DNA from: Bosea sp. F3-2
Lineage (GTDB): Bacteria > Pseudomonadota > Alphaproteobacteria > Rhizobiales > Beijerinckiaceae
DNA: 64,000 nucleotides
Reading direction: 5' to 3'
NCBI RefSeq assembly: GCF_008253865.1
Contig: NZ_CP042331.1
Coordinates: 3,878,001-3,942,000, forward strand
This document shows, one piece after another, positions 26,257 to 34,372 of the stretch. A model generated the notes under the pieces. It was not told the DNA's origin. It did no database searches and was given only the letters and a program-made list of their open reading frames with translations. The translations under genes and the position numbers were made by a program. The number at the start of each line of letters is the position of its first letter. Position 1 is the first letter of the stretch.

Positions 26257-26361
26257 GTCATCCCGGGCGACCGAAGGGAGACCCGGGATCCATGCCTGAG
26301 CGTTTCCGGCAATTGTTCCGGCATGGATCCCGGATCTCCGCTTCGCTCCGTCCGGGATGAC
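26257..26361. repeat. 105-bp palindromic repeat inside the ABC operon
   Basis: GTCATCCCGGGCGACCG at the left mirrors CGGACGGAGCG...GGGATGAC at the right, and GGATCCATGCC (26288-26298) mirrors GGCATGGATCC (26320-26330). It sits between the binding protein and the ATPase of one transporter. It can fold into a long hairpin in mRNA, so it may change the relative expression of the two genes. An in-frame ATG inside it (26323) could wrongly extend the ATPase. Confidence 0.8.
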
Positions 26362-26382
26362 TCCAATTTGGATGAGAACACG

Positions 26383-27165
26383 ATGACCGCCGCAGCCGCC
26401 CACGCCGCCGCCTCGATCGAGGGGCGCGGCATCATCAAGACCTTCGGCAGCTTCACCGCCGTCGACGGGCTGACGCTGAACATCCGCAGCGGCGAGTTCG
26501 TCAGCCTGATCGGCCCGTCCGGCTGCGGCAAGAGCACCTTCATGCTGATGGCGGCGGGGCTGATCCCGATCAGCCGGGGCGAACTCCTGGTCAACGGCAA
26601 GGTCCTGACCTCCCCGCTCACCGAGATCGGCATCGTCTTCCAGGACCATCTGCTGCTCGAATTCCGCACGGCGATGGAAAACGTGCTGCTGCAGGCGGAA
26701 ATCCGCGGCCTGCCGCTGGAACCGGCGCGCGAGCGGGCGCTCGACCTCTTCACCAAGCTCGGCATCTCGCATGCGGCCGACCGCTATCCCAAGCAGCTTT
26801 CGGGCGGCATGCGCCAGCGCGTTTCGATCGCCCGCGCGTTGATCCATAATCCGGCGGTGCTGATGATGGACGAGCCTTTCGGCGCGCTCGATGCCATCAC
26901 CCGCACCCAGATCCGGCACGATCTTGAAATGCTCTGGATGGAGCAGGCCAAGACCGTCGTCTTCATCACCCATTCGATCGAGGAAGCGATCGGGCTTTCC
27001 GACCGCGTGCTGGTGATGTCGCCGACACCGGGCCGGATCGTCGACGAGATTTCGATTGAATTGCCTCGTCCGCGCCCGGCCCATCTCGGCGACTATCCGA
27101 GCTTCAACCACTACGCCGACCGCATTCACGATGCATTCCGGCGCTTCGGTGTAATCAAGTATTGA
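26383..27165 (+). CDS. ABC transporter ATP-binding protein (SsuB/TauB type)
   Basis: 260 residues from ATG 26383, preceded by GGATGAG. The in-frame ATG at 26323 is discarded because residues before 26383 are encoded by the palindromic repeat. Walker A is GPSGCGKST, the Q-loop is in GIVFQDHLLLEFRT, the signature is LSGGMRQRV, Walker B is VLMMDEPFGALDAI, and the H-loop is FITHSIEEA. Completes the importer of the IclR operon. Followed by hairpin-rich sequence. Confidence 0.95.
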   Translation: MTAAAAHAAASIEGRGIIKTFGSFTAVDGLTLNIRSGEFVSLIGPSGCGKSTFMLMAAGLIPISRGELLVNGKVLTSPLTEIGIVFQDHLLLEFRTAMENVLLQAEIRGLPLEPARERALDLFTKLGISHAADRYPKQLSGGMRQRVSIARALIHNPAVLMMDEPFGALDAITRTQIRHDLEMLWMEQAKTVVFITHSIEEAIGLSDRVLVMSPTPGRIVDEISIELPRPRPAHLGDYPSFNHYADRIHDAFRRFGVIKY

Positions 27166-27216
27166 GGGACCGGCAGTGCCGCCGCCGAACCTAGATCGCC
27201 GCGCGTCCTATCGGAC

Positions 27217-27293
27217 GCGATAACGGTGATCTATCTATTTGTTATCGCATCGGATTTTTCCGAAAAGTGGATTCCACTTTTCGGTTCGATGCT
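27217..27293. repeat. two nested hairpins, rhizobial CCGAAAAGTGGA repeat
   Basis: GCGATAAC (27217-27224) mirrors GTTATCGC (27241-27248). Then CCGAAAAGTGGA mirrors TCCACTTTTCGG (27260-27284), with an outer GCATCG/CGATGC-like pair. The second motif is one I recognise as a frequent rhizobial intergenic repeat. It lies between convergent genes, where it may terminate transcription from both sides, and overlaps the 3' end of the desulfhydrase-like gene. Confidence 0.75.
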
Positions 27294-28295
27294 ATAGCCC
27301 TGGAATGTTTCCGGGTAGGCGAAGAGACCAGGCGCGCCACCGGTATGCCAGAAGACGACCGTTTCGTCCGGAGAGATCGCGCCGCTTCTGACGAGCGACA
27401 CAAGCCCGGCCATCGCCTTTCCGGTATAGACCGGATCGAGGAGGATCCCCTCCATCCGAGCGACCAGTTCGACGGCCTCGATCATTGCAGAAGTAGGTTG
27501 GCCGTATCCGGGCCCAACCTGAGCATCGTCGACGTCCAGACCGGCGATCACGCCTCTCTGTCGGCCCTCCAGACCAAAGATGTCATTCACCAGTCCGGAC
27601 ACGACCGCCTGCGCCTGCTCGGATGAGCGCGATACGCTAAAGCCGTGCACACGCCAGGGCAGCCCGGCCTGCTCCACACCGGCAAGGATGCCGGCGTGCG
27701 TGCCGCCACTTCCCGTCGGAAGGACGATGCGGTCGATGCGGCAGCCTTCATCCTTTGCTTGGGCCGCCAACTCCAAAAGCGCGTCGCGGTAGGCCAAGCT
27801 TCCGAGCGCGTTCGAACCTCCAACCGGGATGAAGTAGGGTTTCCGCCCTTGTGCCGTCAGGCCGGCCATCGTCTCCATAGCGATCATGGAACTATCCTCG
27901 CTCGCGGCGAGGAGGCGAATCTCCGCACCGAAGACTCTGTCGAGCAGCCAGTTTCCATTGGTCCGATAGACCTCGCCGCGGTTTGCCACAGAGTCGGTCA
28001 ACAGCAGCAGGCAGTCGAGACCGTTCCGGGCGGCGGCCGCCGCGGTCTGGCGCGCGTGATTCGATTGAATCGCGCCCATGGTCACCAGCATGTCGGCACC
28101 GTGTTTCAGAGCATCGGCCAGCAAATATTCGAGCTTGCGGGCCTTGTTTCCGCCTCCGGCGAAACCGGTGCAGTCGTCGCGCTTGACCCAGATCGACGGA
28201 GCCTGGTCATTGCCGCCGAGCGCGTTCGCAAGGCGCGGCAACCGCTCGAAGGGCGTCGGCAGCATCGCAAGCCGGATGGTGTCGTGGCGGTTCAT
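27231..28295 (-). CDS. D-cysteine desulfhydrase / ACC deaminase-like PLP enzyme
   Basis: 354 residues from the ATG at 28295, which has GGGAG upstream; a 14-residue in-frame extension to 28337 lacks one. Fold-type II PLP enzyme: WVKRDDCTGFAGGGNKARKL holds the Schiff-base lysine, MGAIQSNHARQTAAAAA the substrate loop, and LPTGSGGTHAG the phosphate-binding loop. The ending VVFWHTGGAPGLFAYPE is typical of the D-cysteine desulfhydrase/ACC deaminase family, which releases pyruvate, ammonia and sulfide, or 2-oxobutyrate and ammonia. I cannot decide which from sequence. The last 19 or so residues (after ETFQGYS) are encoded by an intergenic repeat, so the original stop seems to have been lost. Confidence 0.9.
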   Translation of the reverse strand: MNRHDTIRLAMLPTPFERLPRLANALGGNDQAPSIWVKRDDCTGFAGGGNKARKLEYLLADALKHGADMLVTMGAIQSNHARQTAAAAARNGLDCLLLLTDSVANRGEVYRTNGNWLLDRVFGAEIRLLAASEDSSMIAMETMAGLTAQGRKPYFIPVGGSNALGSLAYRDALLELAAQAKDEGCRIDRIVLPTGSGGTHAGILAGVEQAGLPWRVHGFSVSRSSEQAQAVVSGLVNDIFGLEGRQRGVIAGLDVDDAQVGPGYGQPTSAMIEAVELVARMEGILLDPVYTGKAMAGLVSLVRSGAISPDETVVFWHTGGAPGLFAYPETFQGYSIEPKSGIHFSEKSDAITNR

Positions 28296-28648
28296 ACGAG
28301 CAAGCTCCCGGCATCTGGACGGCATCAGCGATACCATACGGCCGGAATCGAGATTGGCGGGGTCCGCCGCCGCATGCCGGATGTGCGTCTTCGACGCAGC
28401 GGCGTGCCTTTAGCACCCCATTCCCAAAACGCGACGCTCTGCTCGTGTCTCCCTTGTGCGCCGCCTGGGCCGCGAGCGCTCGCGCACAACATGATGGCAT
28501 CATCGATCAGCGATGGCGATCGAGGTGAGGTATTCATCGCGACGGTTGTGCAGGAATGGCCCCGTCTTCAAAGCCGGATCTTCCTGAGAGTCTTGCCCAA
28601 CAAAGGCGGCTGGACGAGGGAGCGTGTCCCGGCACCAGCCACCCTCCC
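28296..28648. other. 353-bp gap upstream of the tRNA-Arg fragment, no gene seen
   Basis: No protein-like frame and no repeat found. It contains the presumed promoter of the desulfhydrase-like gene near its left end. Confidence 0.4.
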
Positions 28649-28690
28649 GGCGCGCCCGACACGATTCGACCGTGTGACCTTTGCCTTTTC
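28649..28690 (-). repeat. inverted partial copy of the tRNA-Arg 3' half
   Basis: On the minus strand this reads AAGGCAAAGGTCACACG, one changed base in the T-loop (GTCGAAT in place of TTCGAAT), then CGTGTCGGGCGCGCC. It therefore matches the anticodon-stem-to-acceptor part of the tRNA at 28762-28838 over about 39 bases, in the opposite orientation and 71 bases away. The 5' half of the tRNA is absent. Partial tRNA 3' ends are what integrating elements carry at their attachment sites. Confidence 0.8.
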
Positions 28691-28761
28691 GGGCATTTGC
28701 TCCTTCGCAAAATCCCGCATTGCCGAAGCAGCGGGGATCGGCTATCCAGCCTTCACGGTTA

Positions 28762-28838
28762 GCGCCCGTAGCTCAGCTGGATAGAGCGTTGCCCTCCGAA
28801 GGCAAAGGTCACACGTTCGAATCGTGTCGGGCGCGCCA
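28762..28838 (+). tRNA. tRNA-Arg(CCG)
   Basis: Cloverleaf: acceptor GCGCCCG pairs with CGGGCGC; D-arm GCTCAGCTGGATAGAGC; anticodon stem TTGCC/GGCAA with loop CTCCGAA (anticodon CCG, reads CGG); T-arm ACACG-TTCGAAT-CGTGT; discriminator G and an encoded CCA at 28836-28838. Decodes a common arginine codon in a GC-rich genome. Its 3' end is duplicated in inverted form just upstream. Confidence 0.95.
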
Positions 28839-28859
28839 TTCTCGAACAAAAGAGAGAGA

Positions 28860-29222
28860 GAAGCCGGTGGGGTGGTTTTGAGGCCATCCGCTGCGGTTCT
28901 TGCCAGCAGAGCCTTTGAGCCGCTGATCCTGATCTCGCCATTTTTGACGGACGCCTCGCGCAGCACAAGGCGGGCAAAGGCTTGCCGGAATTCGGCCGGA
29001 CCGTGATTGAGCTTGTCCCGTAGCAGAGCCCCCCGGGCGCTCGACTTTTCTCGGGCGTGATCGCGGGATCGTCCGACGCCAGATGGCGGGAGTGATCGGC
29101 GATGTCCTTGGCCAGCTCATCGCGCTGAAGTTTGAGCGCGACGAGGCGTTCGCGCAGGCCCTGTTCCTCCACCGCCATCAAGCCCTTCCGACCAGTTCGA
29201 GCAGGCGACTGATGCCTGCTTC
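28860..29222 (-). pseudogene. relic of a serine recombinase C-terminus, frameshifted
   Basis: Three consecutive pieces in different frames on the minus strand reassemble into one protein end: EAGISRLLELV, then MAVEEQGLRERLVALKLQRD...ITPEK, then LLRDKLNHGPAEFRQAFARL with REASVKNGEIRISGSKALLA. This order and the ISGSKALLA ending match my recollection of C-terminal regions of site-specific serine recombinases in rhizobia. At least two or three frameshifts separate the pieces, and no catalytic resolvase domain is found upstream. The last frame runs into the tRNA-Arg without a stop, so the gene is broken at both ends. It is most likely what is left of an element that integrated at this tRNA. Confidence 0.72.
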
Positions 29223-29364
29223 CGCCTGCGGTGGAGTGTGTCGGCATGAATAAATATGTCACACGCGTGGCTGCTGTCGGGGCGACCGCAAATTCGCGAT
29301 TGATCGCGCGTTGCCTCCAGCAGATGCTGCAAGAAGAGCGCGGACGCGAGGTTGGGGGACCGTA

Positions 29365-30252
29365 ATGACGTTCATTAGGACGAGGCTCTGCTTTCTCAGC
29401 CTGATGATGCTGTTCGGTGGCGGTGTGGCTGGCGCCGCCGATCTGCCGCCCCCGGCTCCGCTCTCGCAGCCCGTTCCGAGCTCGGCATGGACCTTCCGGT
29501 TCACGCCCTATGGCTGGCTCACTGCGCTCAACGGAAACCAGACCGTGAAGGGTCGAACCGTGAAGGTCGATGCGAGCTTCATCGATATTGTCGATGCCAC
29601 GCTCGGAGAGGGCGGAACACTGATCGCGCTGATGGGCGATCTGGAGGCGCGCAACGGCCGATTTGCGCTCTTCGCCGATGTCGTCTGGTCCAAGATCGGC
29701 GTCGATCACAGCGGCGCCAGGACGCGCAGCGCCGCGCCCGGGATCGTGGGCGCAGTCGGCGCGGCCGCCGACGTCAAGGTCTCGATGGGAATCATCGAAG
29801 CGGGGGCGGCCTATGAGGTGGCGCGCTTCGGATCGGTCAGCTTCGATGTCCTGGCGGGCGCGCGCTACTGGTATCAGCGCGCCAACCTGTCGTTCGATCT
29901 CGCCACGACGGTCGACATCGGCGATCTCAGCTTCGGGCGCAATGTGGCGATCGCCCGCTCCGGCACCGTGGACTGGCTCGACGGCTTCGCCGGGGCGCGC
30001 CTGCGGGTCGCCGTCGCGCCCGGTCAGGAACTCTTCCTGCGCGGCGACATCGGCGGTGGCGGCAGCAAATTCTCGTGGCAGGGCATCGCAGCCTATGGCT
30101 TCGACTTCGCCGAGAAGAACGGCGTCACCTATTCGGGCGTCATCGGCTACCGGGCGCTCTATGTCGACTACTCGCAAGGAGAGGGACGGCGGCGCTATGC
30201 CTTCGACATGCTCCAGCACGGACCGGTCGTCGGGCTGAGCCTGCGGTTCTAG
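29365..30252 (+). CDS. outer-membrane beta-barrel protein, function unknown
   Basis: 295 residues with a signal peptide (RLCFLSLMMLFGGGVAGAAD). The mature part alternates polar and hydrophobic residues in strands (WTFRFTPYGWLTAL, GRFALFADVVWSKIGVDHSG, VSFDVLAGARYWYQRANLSF, VTYSGVIGYRALYVDY) and ends in Phe (VVGLSLRF), the usual BAM signal. The DLPPPAPL start resembles Omp31/Omp25-type proteins of this order. The ATG at 29365 follows GGGGGAC. Co-located with the recombinase relic, so it might be cargo of a lost element, but codon use looks like the rest of the genome. Confidence 0.8.
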   Translation: MTFIRTRLCFLSLMMLFGGGVAGAADLPPPAPLSQPVPSSAWTFRFTPYGWLTALNGNQTVKGRTVKVDASFIDIVDATLGEGGTLIALMGDLEARNGRFALFADVVWSKIGVDHSGARTRSAAPGIVGAVGAAADVKVSMGIIEAGAAYEVARFGSVSFDVLAGARYWYQRANLSFDLATTVDIGDLSFGRNVAIARSGTVDWLDGFAGARLRVAVAPGQELFLRGDIGGGGSKFSWQGIAAYGFDFAEKNGVTYSGVIGYRALYVDYSQGEGRRRYAFDMLQHGPVVGLSLRF

Positions 30253-30528
30253 AGTCCTCCGGATTCGACCTAGGCCGCCGGGACATCGTCTTCTACATCG
30301 ACAGGGAAGATTGCGCCGGGCTCTGTGCGCCCTGGGAGCTCAGAAGCGCGCGACGCGCCGTCACCGAATAGCGGGCATGGTTGATCACGAGGCCACCGTG
30401 GAATCGGCGCCCGGGCAGCCGGCGGCCCCGACAGCCTCGTCGATCAGGCGATGAAGCGAGCGGTCAAGCGCCTCCAGCGTCTCGGCATCGGCGCCCTGGG
30501 CCTGGTCGCCATTCGGATCACACTGCGG

Positions 30529-31158
30529 TCAGGCCTCCACCAGCTTGTTGCGAATCGCGTAACGGATCAGGGCCGCGGTCGTATCGACATTGAGCTTGCG
30601 CATCGCTGTCGCCCGATGAGTTTCGACGGTCTTGAGGCTGACGCTGAGCACTTCGGCGATTTTCTTGTTCGTTTGGCCCTCGGCGATGAGTTGCACGACA
30701 GATTTCTCGCGTGCGGTCAGGAGGGTGTCTGATGATTTCCCTGATGACAGATAGGTGGCGAGGAGAGCTTCGGAGACTTTGCCCGTGAAGAAAGGCTTGT
30801 GAGCGGCCAGGCTCTCAACCGCCGCGATCAGAAATTTCTTGGCGTCCGACTTCAGCAGGAACCCTTTGGCGCCGGCTTCCAGCACCTCGCGCACAAGAGT
30901 GGCCGTGTCGTGCATCGTGAAGATCAGCACCTCCGCGCCGGGCACCCGGGTCCGGATCTGACGCGTAACCTCGATGCCATTCAGCACTGGCAAACTGTAG
31001 TCGAGCACGACGACATCGGGATGAGTAGCCAGTGCCTGATCAATCGCCGCCTTACCGTCCTCGGCCTCCCCAACCACTTCCCATCCGGCCTGGCCTTCCA
31101 GGATGGCTCGCACGCCGGAGCGGACGACGTCGTGGTCATCGGCGATCAGGATCCGCAT
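30529..31158 (-). CDS. NarL/FixJ-family response regulator
   Basis: 209 residues. The receiver domain has D7-D8 and phosphoacceptor D53 (VVVLDYSLP), Thr in IFTMHDTA and Lys in LLKSDAKK. The C-terminal LuxR-type helix-turn-helix is TAREKSVVQLIAEGQTNKKI through VSLKTVETHRATAMRKL. Pairs with the histidine kinase 156 bases upstream on the same strand. Targets unknown; the divergently placed sulfatase locus is one option. Confidence 0.95.
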   Translation of the reverse strand: MRILIADDHDVVRSGVRAILEGQAGWEVVGEAEDGKAAIDQALATHPDVVVLDYSLPVLNGIEVTRQIRTRVPGAEVLIFTMHDTATLVREVLEAGAKGFLLKSDAKKFLIAAVESLAAHKPFFTGKVSEALLATYLSSGKSSDTLLTAREKSVVQLIAEGQTNKKIAEVLSVSLKTVETHRATAMRKLNVDTTAALIRYAIRNKLVEA

Positions 31159-31314
31159 CAGCAGTAGATCCCCTCATTGCAGCGCACGGGAAAGGGCTGT
31201 TACTGGCCAACGGTGAGCGTGCGCCGGTCCTCCCGCCGACACAAGCGCCTCAGCTGTCGTAGAACCCTGAAACTTCGCGCGTGAGACCCTGAAAAGCACG
31301 GCGCTCGCAGAGCG

Positions 31315-33009
31315 TCACGCGGCCGATCGGTTTTGGGGTATGGCATGAGCAGACATCGGGACAAACGCGATCAGCGCCGTCCCATGAGCACCCGTTTTAA
31401 TCTTCAGGTCGCCGCCGAACTGCTGCAACCGCGCCCGCATGCCTGAAATGCCAACGCCCAGTCGAGGGCGCGACCCAGAACTGTCTGCGACCTTCATGCC
31501 CCGTCCGTTGTCGCGCACCCGGATGACCAGCCTGCCGGACGCCAACTTGATCCCGACGATGACCTGCGTGGCCCCAGCATGCCGGTGCACGTTGGAGAGC
31601 GCCTCCTGCACGACACGCAAAATGGACCGTTGGATTTCAGGAGAGATCGCGTTCACCGTAGGTGAGATTCCGACTGAAGCGCTCAGCCCGGTCCTCTCGG
31701 CAAACCCTTCGATGAAGTCCTGTAGCGTGAGCTTGAGGCCATCGCTTGCCAGATTGGGAGGATGAAGGAGGTATGTGAAAACCCGGAGCTCGAGGAGGGC
31801 GCGTTCGAGAAGATTCTCGACCTGGGCGAAGACCTTTCGAGCTGAAGGGCTTTGCTGGATCTCGGTCTCCAAGTGCATCAGGCCGATATTTGCGGCGACG
31901 ATATGCTGCGCCGTCGAGTCGTGGAGTTCACGCGCGATACGCTGGCGTTCGTCCTCCTGCACCGCGAGCAGTTGATCCGAGAGTTGTGTGACCCGCCCCT
32001 CCGCTACACTGATGAGATTGGAGAGGAACTTCAGCGGCTGCTCGACCCTTCGGGTCGTGAATAGTGCGGCGGCACCGCCCGCAAGCAATAGGAGAGTCAC
32101 CGGCAGCGCCATCTGCCAGAGCACCGCGGTCAACGGAGCGTTGACGACGGCACGCGGTACCGCGACGGCCGTTGTCCAATTGGTTGCTCCGGACCGGCGA
32201 TATGCGACAATGACCGGTACACCTCTTTCATCGACACCCTCGGTCAGTCCGACCGTTGTGGTTGTCGGATCGGCATTGGCCAGGCGCGGGATCAAATCCG
32301 CCAATGCGGGCAGTTCCGCTACCGCTTGTCCCCCTCGCTCCGCGATGATGATTTTAAGGTTGCGATCGTAAAGCGCTTTCGTCCACGAGGGGTCACCCGC
32401 TTGATCGTGCAGGATCGCGTTCAGCCTCACATCGGAGAGGATGGTTGTGAGCCAGTGGCTCATCTTGCCGTCAGGTCCGTCGATCCTGAGACTGAGCGCA
32501 ATGACGACGGCTCGCTTGACCACTCCGAACCGACGTCCGGAAACGGACCAACCCCGATCGCGAATCCGTGCAATCGCCTCCTGGGAGGTCGGGAAGGCCG
32601 TGTGGGCTGGAAGCGACGGATCGCCATAGGGCAGCAACGTATTGATGAGTTGCCGTTCGAGATCGTTGAGGATCAGCCAGGACCCGTCCGGAACCGGTGT
32701 CGCCTTGAGCTGCTCGTAAAAGGTCTTCATGTCGCCGGAGCGAAGTGCGGGCGATGTCGACAATCCCTTGAGCAGGTATTGAACGGCAGCAACCTCCTGA
32801 TCGAAGGCGAGAGACAGTGCGGAGGCAACACTGTCGGCGCTGTAGAGGATCGCCTGTCGCTCGCTGAGCGCACGCGAGAAAAGGATAGAGACGAGAATGG
32901 CGCAAGCCGCCACGACCACGACGGCGAAGGTTACGGCGACGCTCCGCCGGAGGCGCCGGGTCAAACCCTTGGGCGCCACCTCAAGCTCGTGCGCGACGAG
33001 GTCGTCCAT
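31315..33009 (-). CDS. membrane sensor histidine kinase (NarX/DegS-like, HisKA_3)
   Basis: 564 residues from ATG 33009, which has AAGG eight bases before it; a GTG at 33018 lacks one. Helix 1 is VAVTFAVVVVAACAILVSILF. A periplasmic sensor of about 240 residues follows, similar in layout to Cache-type domains (WLILNDLERQLINTLLPYG). Helix 2 is MALPVTLLLLAGGAAALF. Then ERQRIARELHDSTAQH (HisKA_3 phospho-His), EALSNVHRHAG (N box) and VRDNGRGM, GVGISGMRARL (G boxes). Cognate of the response regulator downstream. The ligand is unknown; a Cache-like sensor suggests a small organic molecule. Confidence 0.93.
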   Translation of the reverse strand: MDDLVAHELEVAPKGLTRRLRRSVAVTFAVVVVAACAILVSILFSRALSERQAILYSADSVASALSLAFDQEVAAVQYLLKGLSTSPALRSGDMKTFYEQLKATPVPDGSWLILNDLERQLINTLLPYGDPSLPAHTAFPTSQEAIARIRDRGWSVSGRRFGVVKRAVVIALSLRIDGPDGKMSHWLTTILSDVRLNAILHDQAGDPSWTKALYDRNLKIIIAERGGQAVAELPALADLIPRLANADPTTTTVGLTEGVDERGVPVIVAYRRSGATNWTTAVAVPRAVVNAPLTAVLWQMALPVTLLLLAGGAAALFTTRRVEQPLKFLSNLISVAEGRVTQLSDQLLAVQEDERQRIARELHDSTAQHIVAANIGLMHLETEIQQSPSARKVFAQVENLLERALLELRVFTYLLHPPNLASDGLKLTLQDFIEGFAERTGLSASVGISPTVNAISPEIQRSILRVVQEALSNVHRHAGATQVIVGIKLASGRLVIRVRDNGRGMKVADSSGSRPRLGVGISGMRARLQQFGGDLKIKTGAHGTALIAFVPMSAHAIPQNRSAA

Positions 33010-33360
33010 CGCGGTCACCTTTGGTTGAACATGAAGGGAAGACCGTTCCGGAGCAGATTAGATAAAGTAAAAATCCACGTTAAACCCTGAGCTGTTACGC
33101 TGTCGAGATACGCCATTCCGTTGCGCTCACTGATGCCGACAAGGTGATCGGGGTTCATGGCCTGCACCGTGCGCCGTGCGGCGGCGGGAGAGCCGCCTGA
33201 TTGGATGCAACTTGTCGTGGCAGAGCCCCTGCGTATCGCCGTGGGTCTCCTACCGTTGCGTCAAATCAGGGTCGCGCTCCCGTTGTTTCCGGGCAAACCC
33301 CGATAGCCGTCACACCGCAGCTAGCCGAACATCCAGGCCGGAATGTCGGAGGCCGCCGCG
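33010..33360. other. 351-bp divergent gap, no gene seen
   Basis: Lies between the kinase gene and the formylglycine-generating enzyme gene. AT-rich near 33056-33085 (AGATTAGATAAAGTAAAAAT), probably promoter sequence for one or both sides. No ORF with protein-like composition and no palindrome stood out. Confidence 0.4.
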
Positions 33361-34356
33361 ATGGCGCAGGTCCAATTGCAGGCGACGCCAACGCTTGCTG
33401 CAAGAGACAGGGAACCTGGCTTCCCGGCGCTCATGATCTTTATTCCGGGCGGCACGTTCCGCATGGGGTCTGACGCTCACTACCCCGAAGAGGCGCCGGT
33501 CCACCGCGTCACCGTCGACGCCTTCTGGATGGACCGCACACCGGTGACAAACCGCCAGTTCAAGGAGTTCGTCCGCGCGACAGGCCACGTTACCTTCGCC
33601 GAGATCCCGCCCGATCCCAAGGACTACCCCGGCGCCCTGCCGCACATGCTCCATGCGGGCTCGCTCGTCTTCACGCCGCCCGACCATCCCGCTGACCTGC
33701 GCTTCTGGGGCGAGTGGTGGGCTTACTTGAAGGGAGCCGACTGGCGGCATCCCTACGGCCCGAAGAGCAGCATCCACGGCCTCGACAACCATCCCGTCGT
33801 TCACGTCGCCTTTTCAGATGCGCTCGCCTATGCGCGTTGGGCCGGCAAGGACCTGCCGACCGAGGCCGAATGGGAGTTCGCGGCCCGCGGCGGCCTCGAC
33901 GGCGCGGAGTTCGCCTGGGGCGCCGAGTTCACGCCCGGCGGCAGGCACATGGCGAACACCTGGCAGGGCGACTTCCCGCGGCAGAACCTCGCGCAGGACG
34001 GGTTCACGCGCACCTCGCCGGTCACCGCCTTCCCGCCCAATGGCTACGGCCTTCACGACATGATCGGCAATGTCTGGGAATGGACGAATGATTTTTATGC
34101 GCCAAGACACACCGCCGATGCGCCGAAAGCCTGCTGCATCCCGGAAAACCCGCGCGGCGGGCGCGAGGACCAGAGCTACGACCCGTGCCATCCGGAACTC
34201 AGGATCCCGCGCAGGGTCCTGAAGGGCGGCTCGCATCTGTGCGCACCCAACTACTGCCGCCGCTACCGCCCGGCGGCTCGCCACCCCCAACTCGTCGACA
34301 CCTCGGCAAGCCATATCGGCTTCCGATGCGTCCGGCGAGGAGGTCCAGAGAGCTGA
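33361..34356 (+). CDS. formylglycine-generating enzyme family protein (sulfatase-maturing)
   Basis: 331 residues from ATG 33361, with GGAGG eight bases upstream; the in-frame start at 33343 has none. FGE-sulfatase fold: FIPGGTFRMGSDAHYPEEAP, RTPVTNRQFKEFVRATGH, LPTEAEWEFAARGGLDG, MIGNVWEWTNDFY and the closing SHIGFRCVRR. Both copper-binding cysteines of true FGEs are present in GGSHLCAPNYCRRYRPAAR (C294 and C299, spacing as in the human enzyme). It should convert the active-site Cys of the adjacent sulfatase to formylglycine. The 17-bp gap to the sulfatase indicates an operon. Confidence 0.94.
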   Translation: MAQVQLQATPTLAARDREPGFPALMIFIPGGTFRMGSDAHYPEEAPVHRVTVDAFWMDRTPVTNRQFKEFVRATGHVTFAEIPPDPKDYPGALPHMLHAGSLVFTPPDHPADLRFWGEWWAYLKGADWRHPYGPKSSIHGLDNHPVVHVAFSDALAYARWAGKDLPTEAEWEFAARGGLDGAEFAWGAEFTPGGRHMANTWQGDFPRQNLAQDGFTRTSPVTAFPPNGYGLHDMIGNVWEWTNDFYAPRHTADAPKACCIPENPRGGREDQSYDPCHPELRIPRRVLKGGSHLCAPNYCRRYRPAARHPQLVDTSASHIGFRCVRRGGPES

Positions 34357-34372
34357 AAGAGGAGGAGATGTC

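Noticed and set aside
28742..28966. Short minus-strand protein reading APDTIRTCDLCLRR near the tRNA
   Set aside because: This string is the antisense translation of the tRNA-Arg; only the part before it belongs to the recombinase relic.
30253..30528. Possible small gene between the beta-barrel gene and the response regulator
   Set aside because: Frames are open but with no ribosome binding site, no motif and low-complexity Arg/Pro composition.
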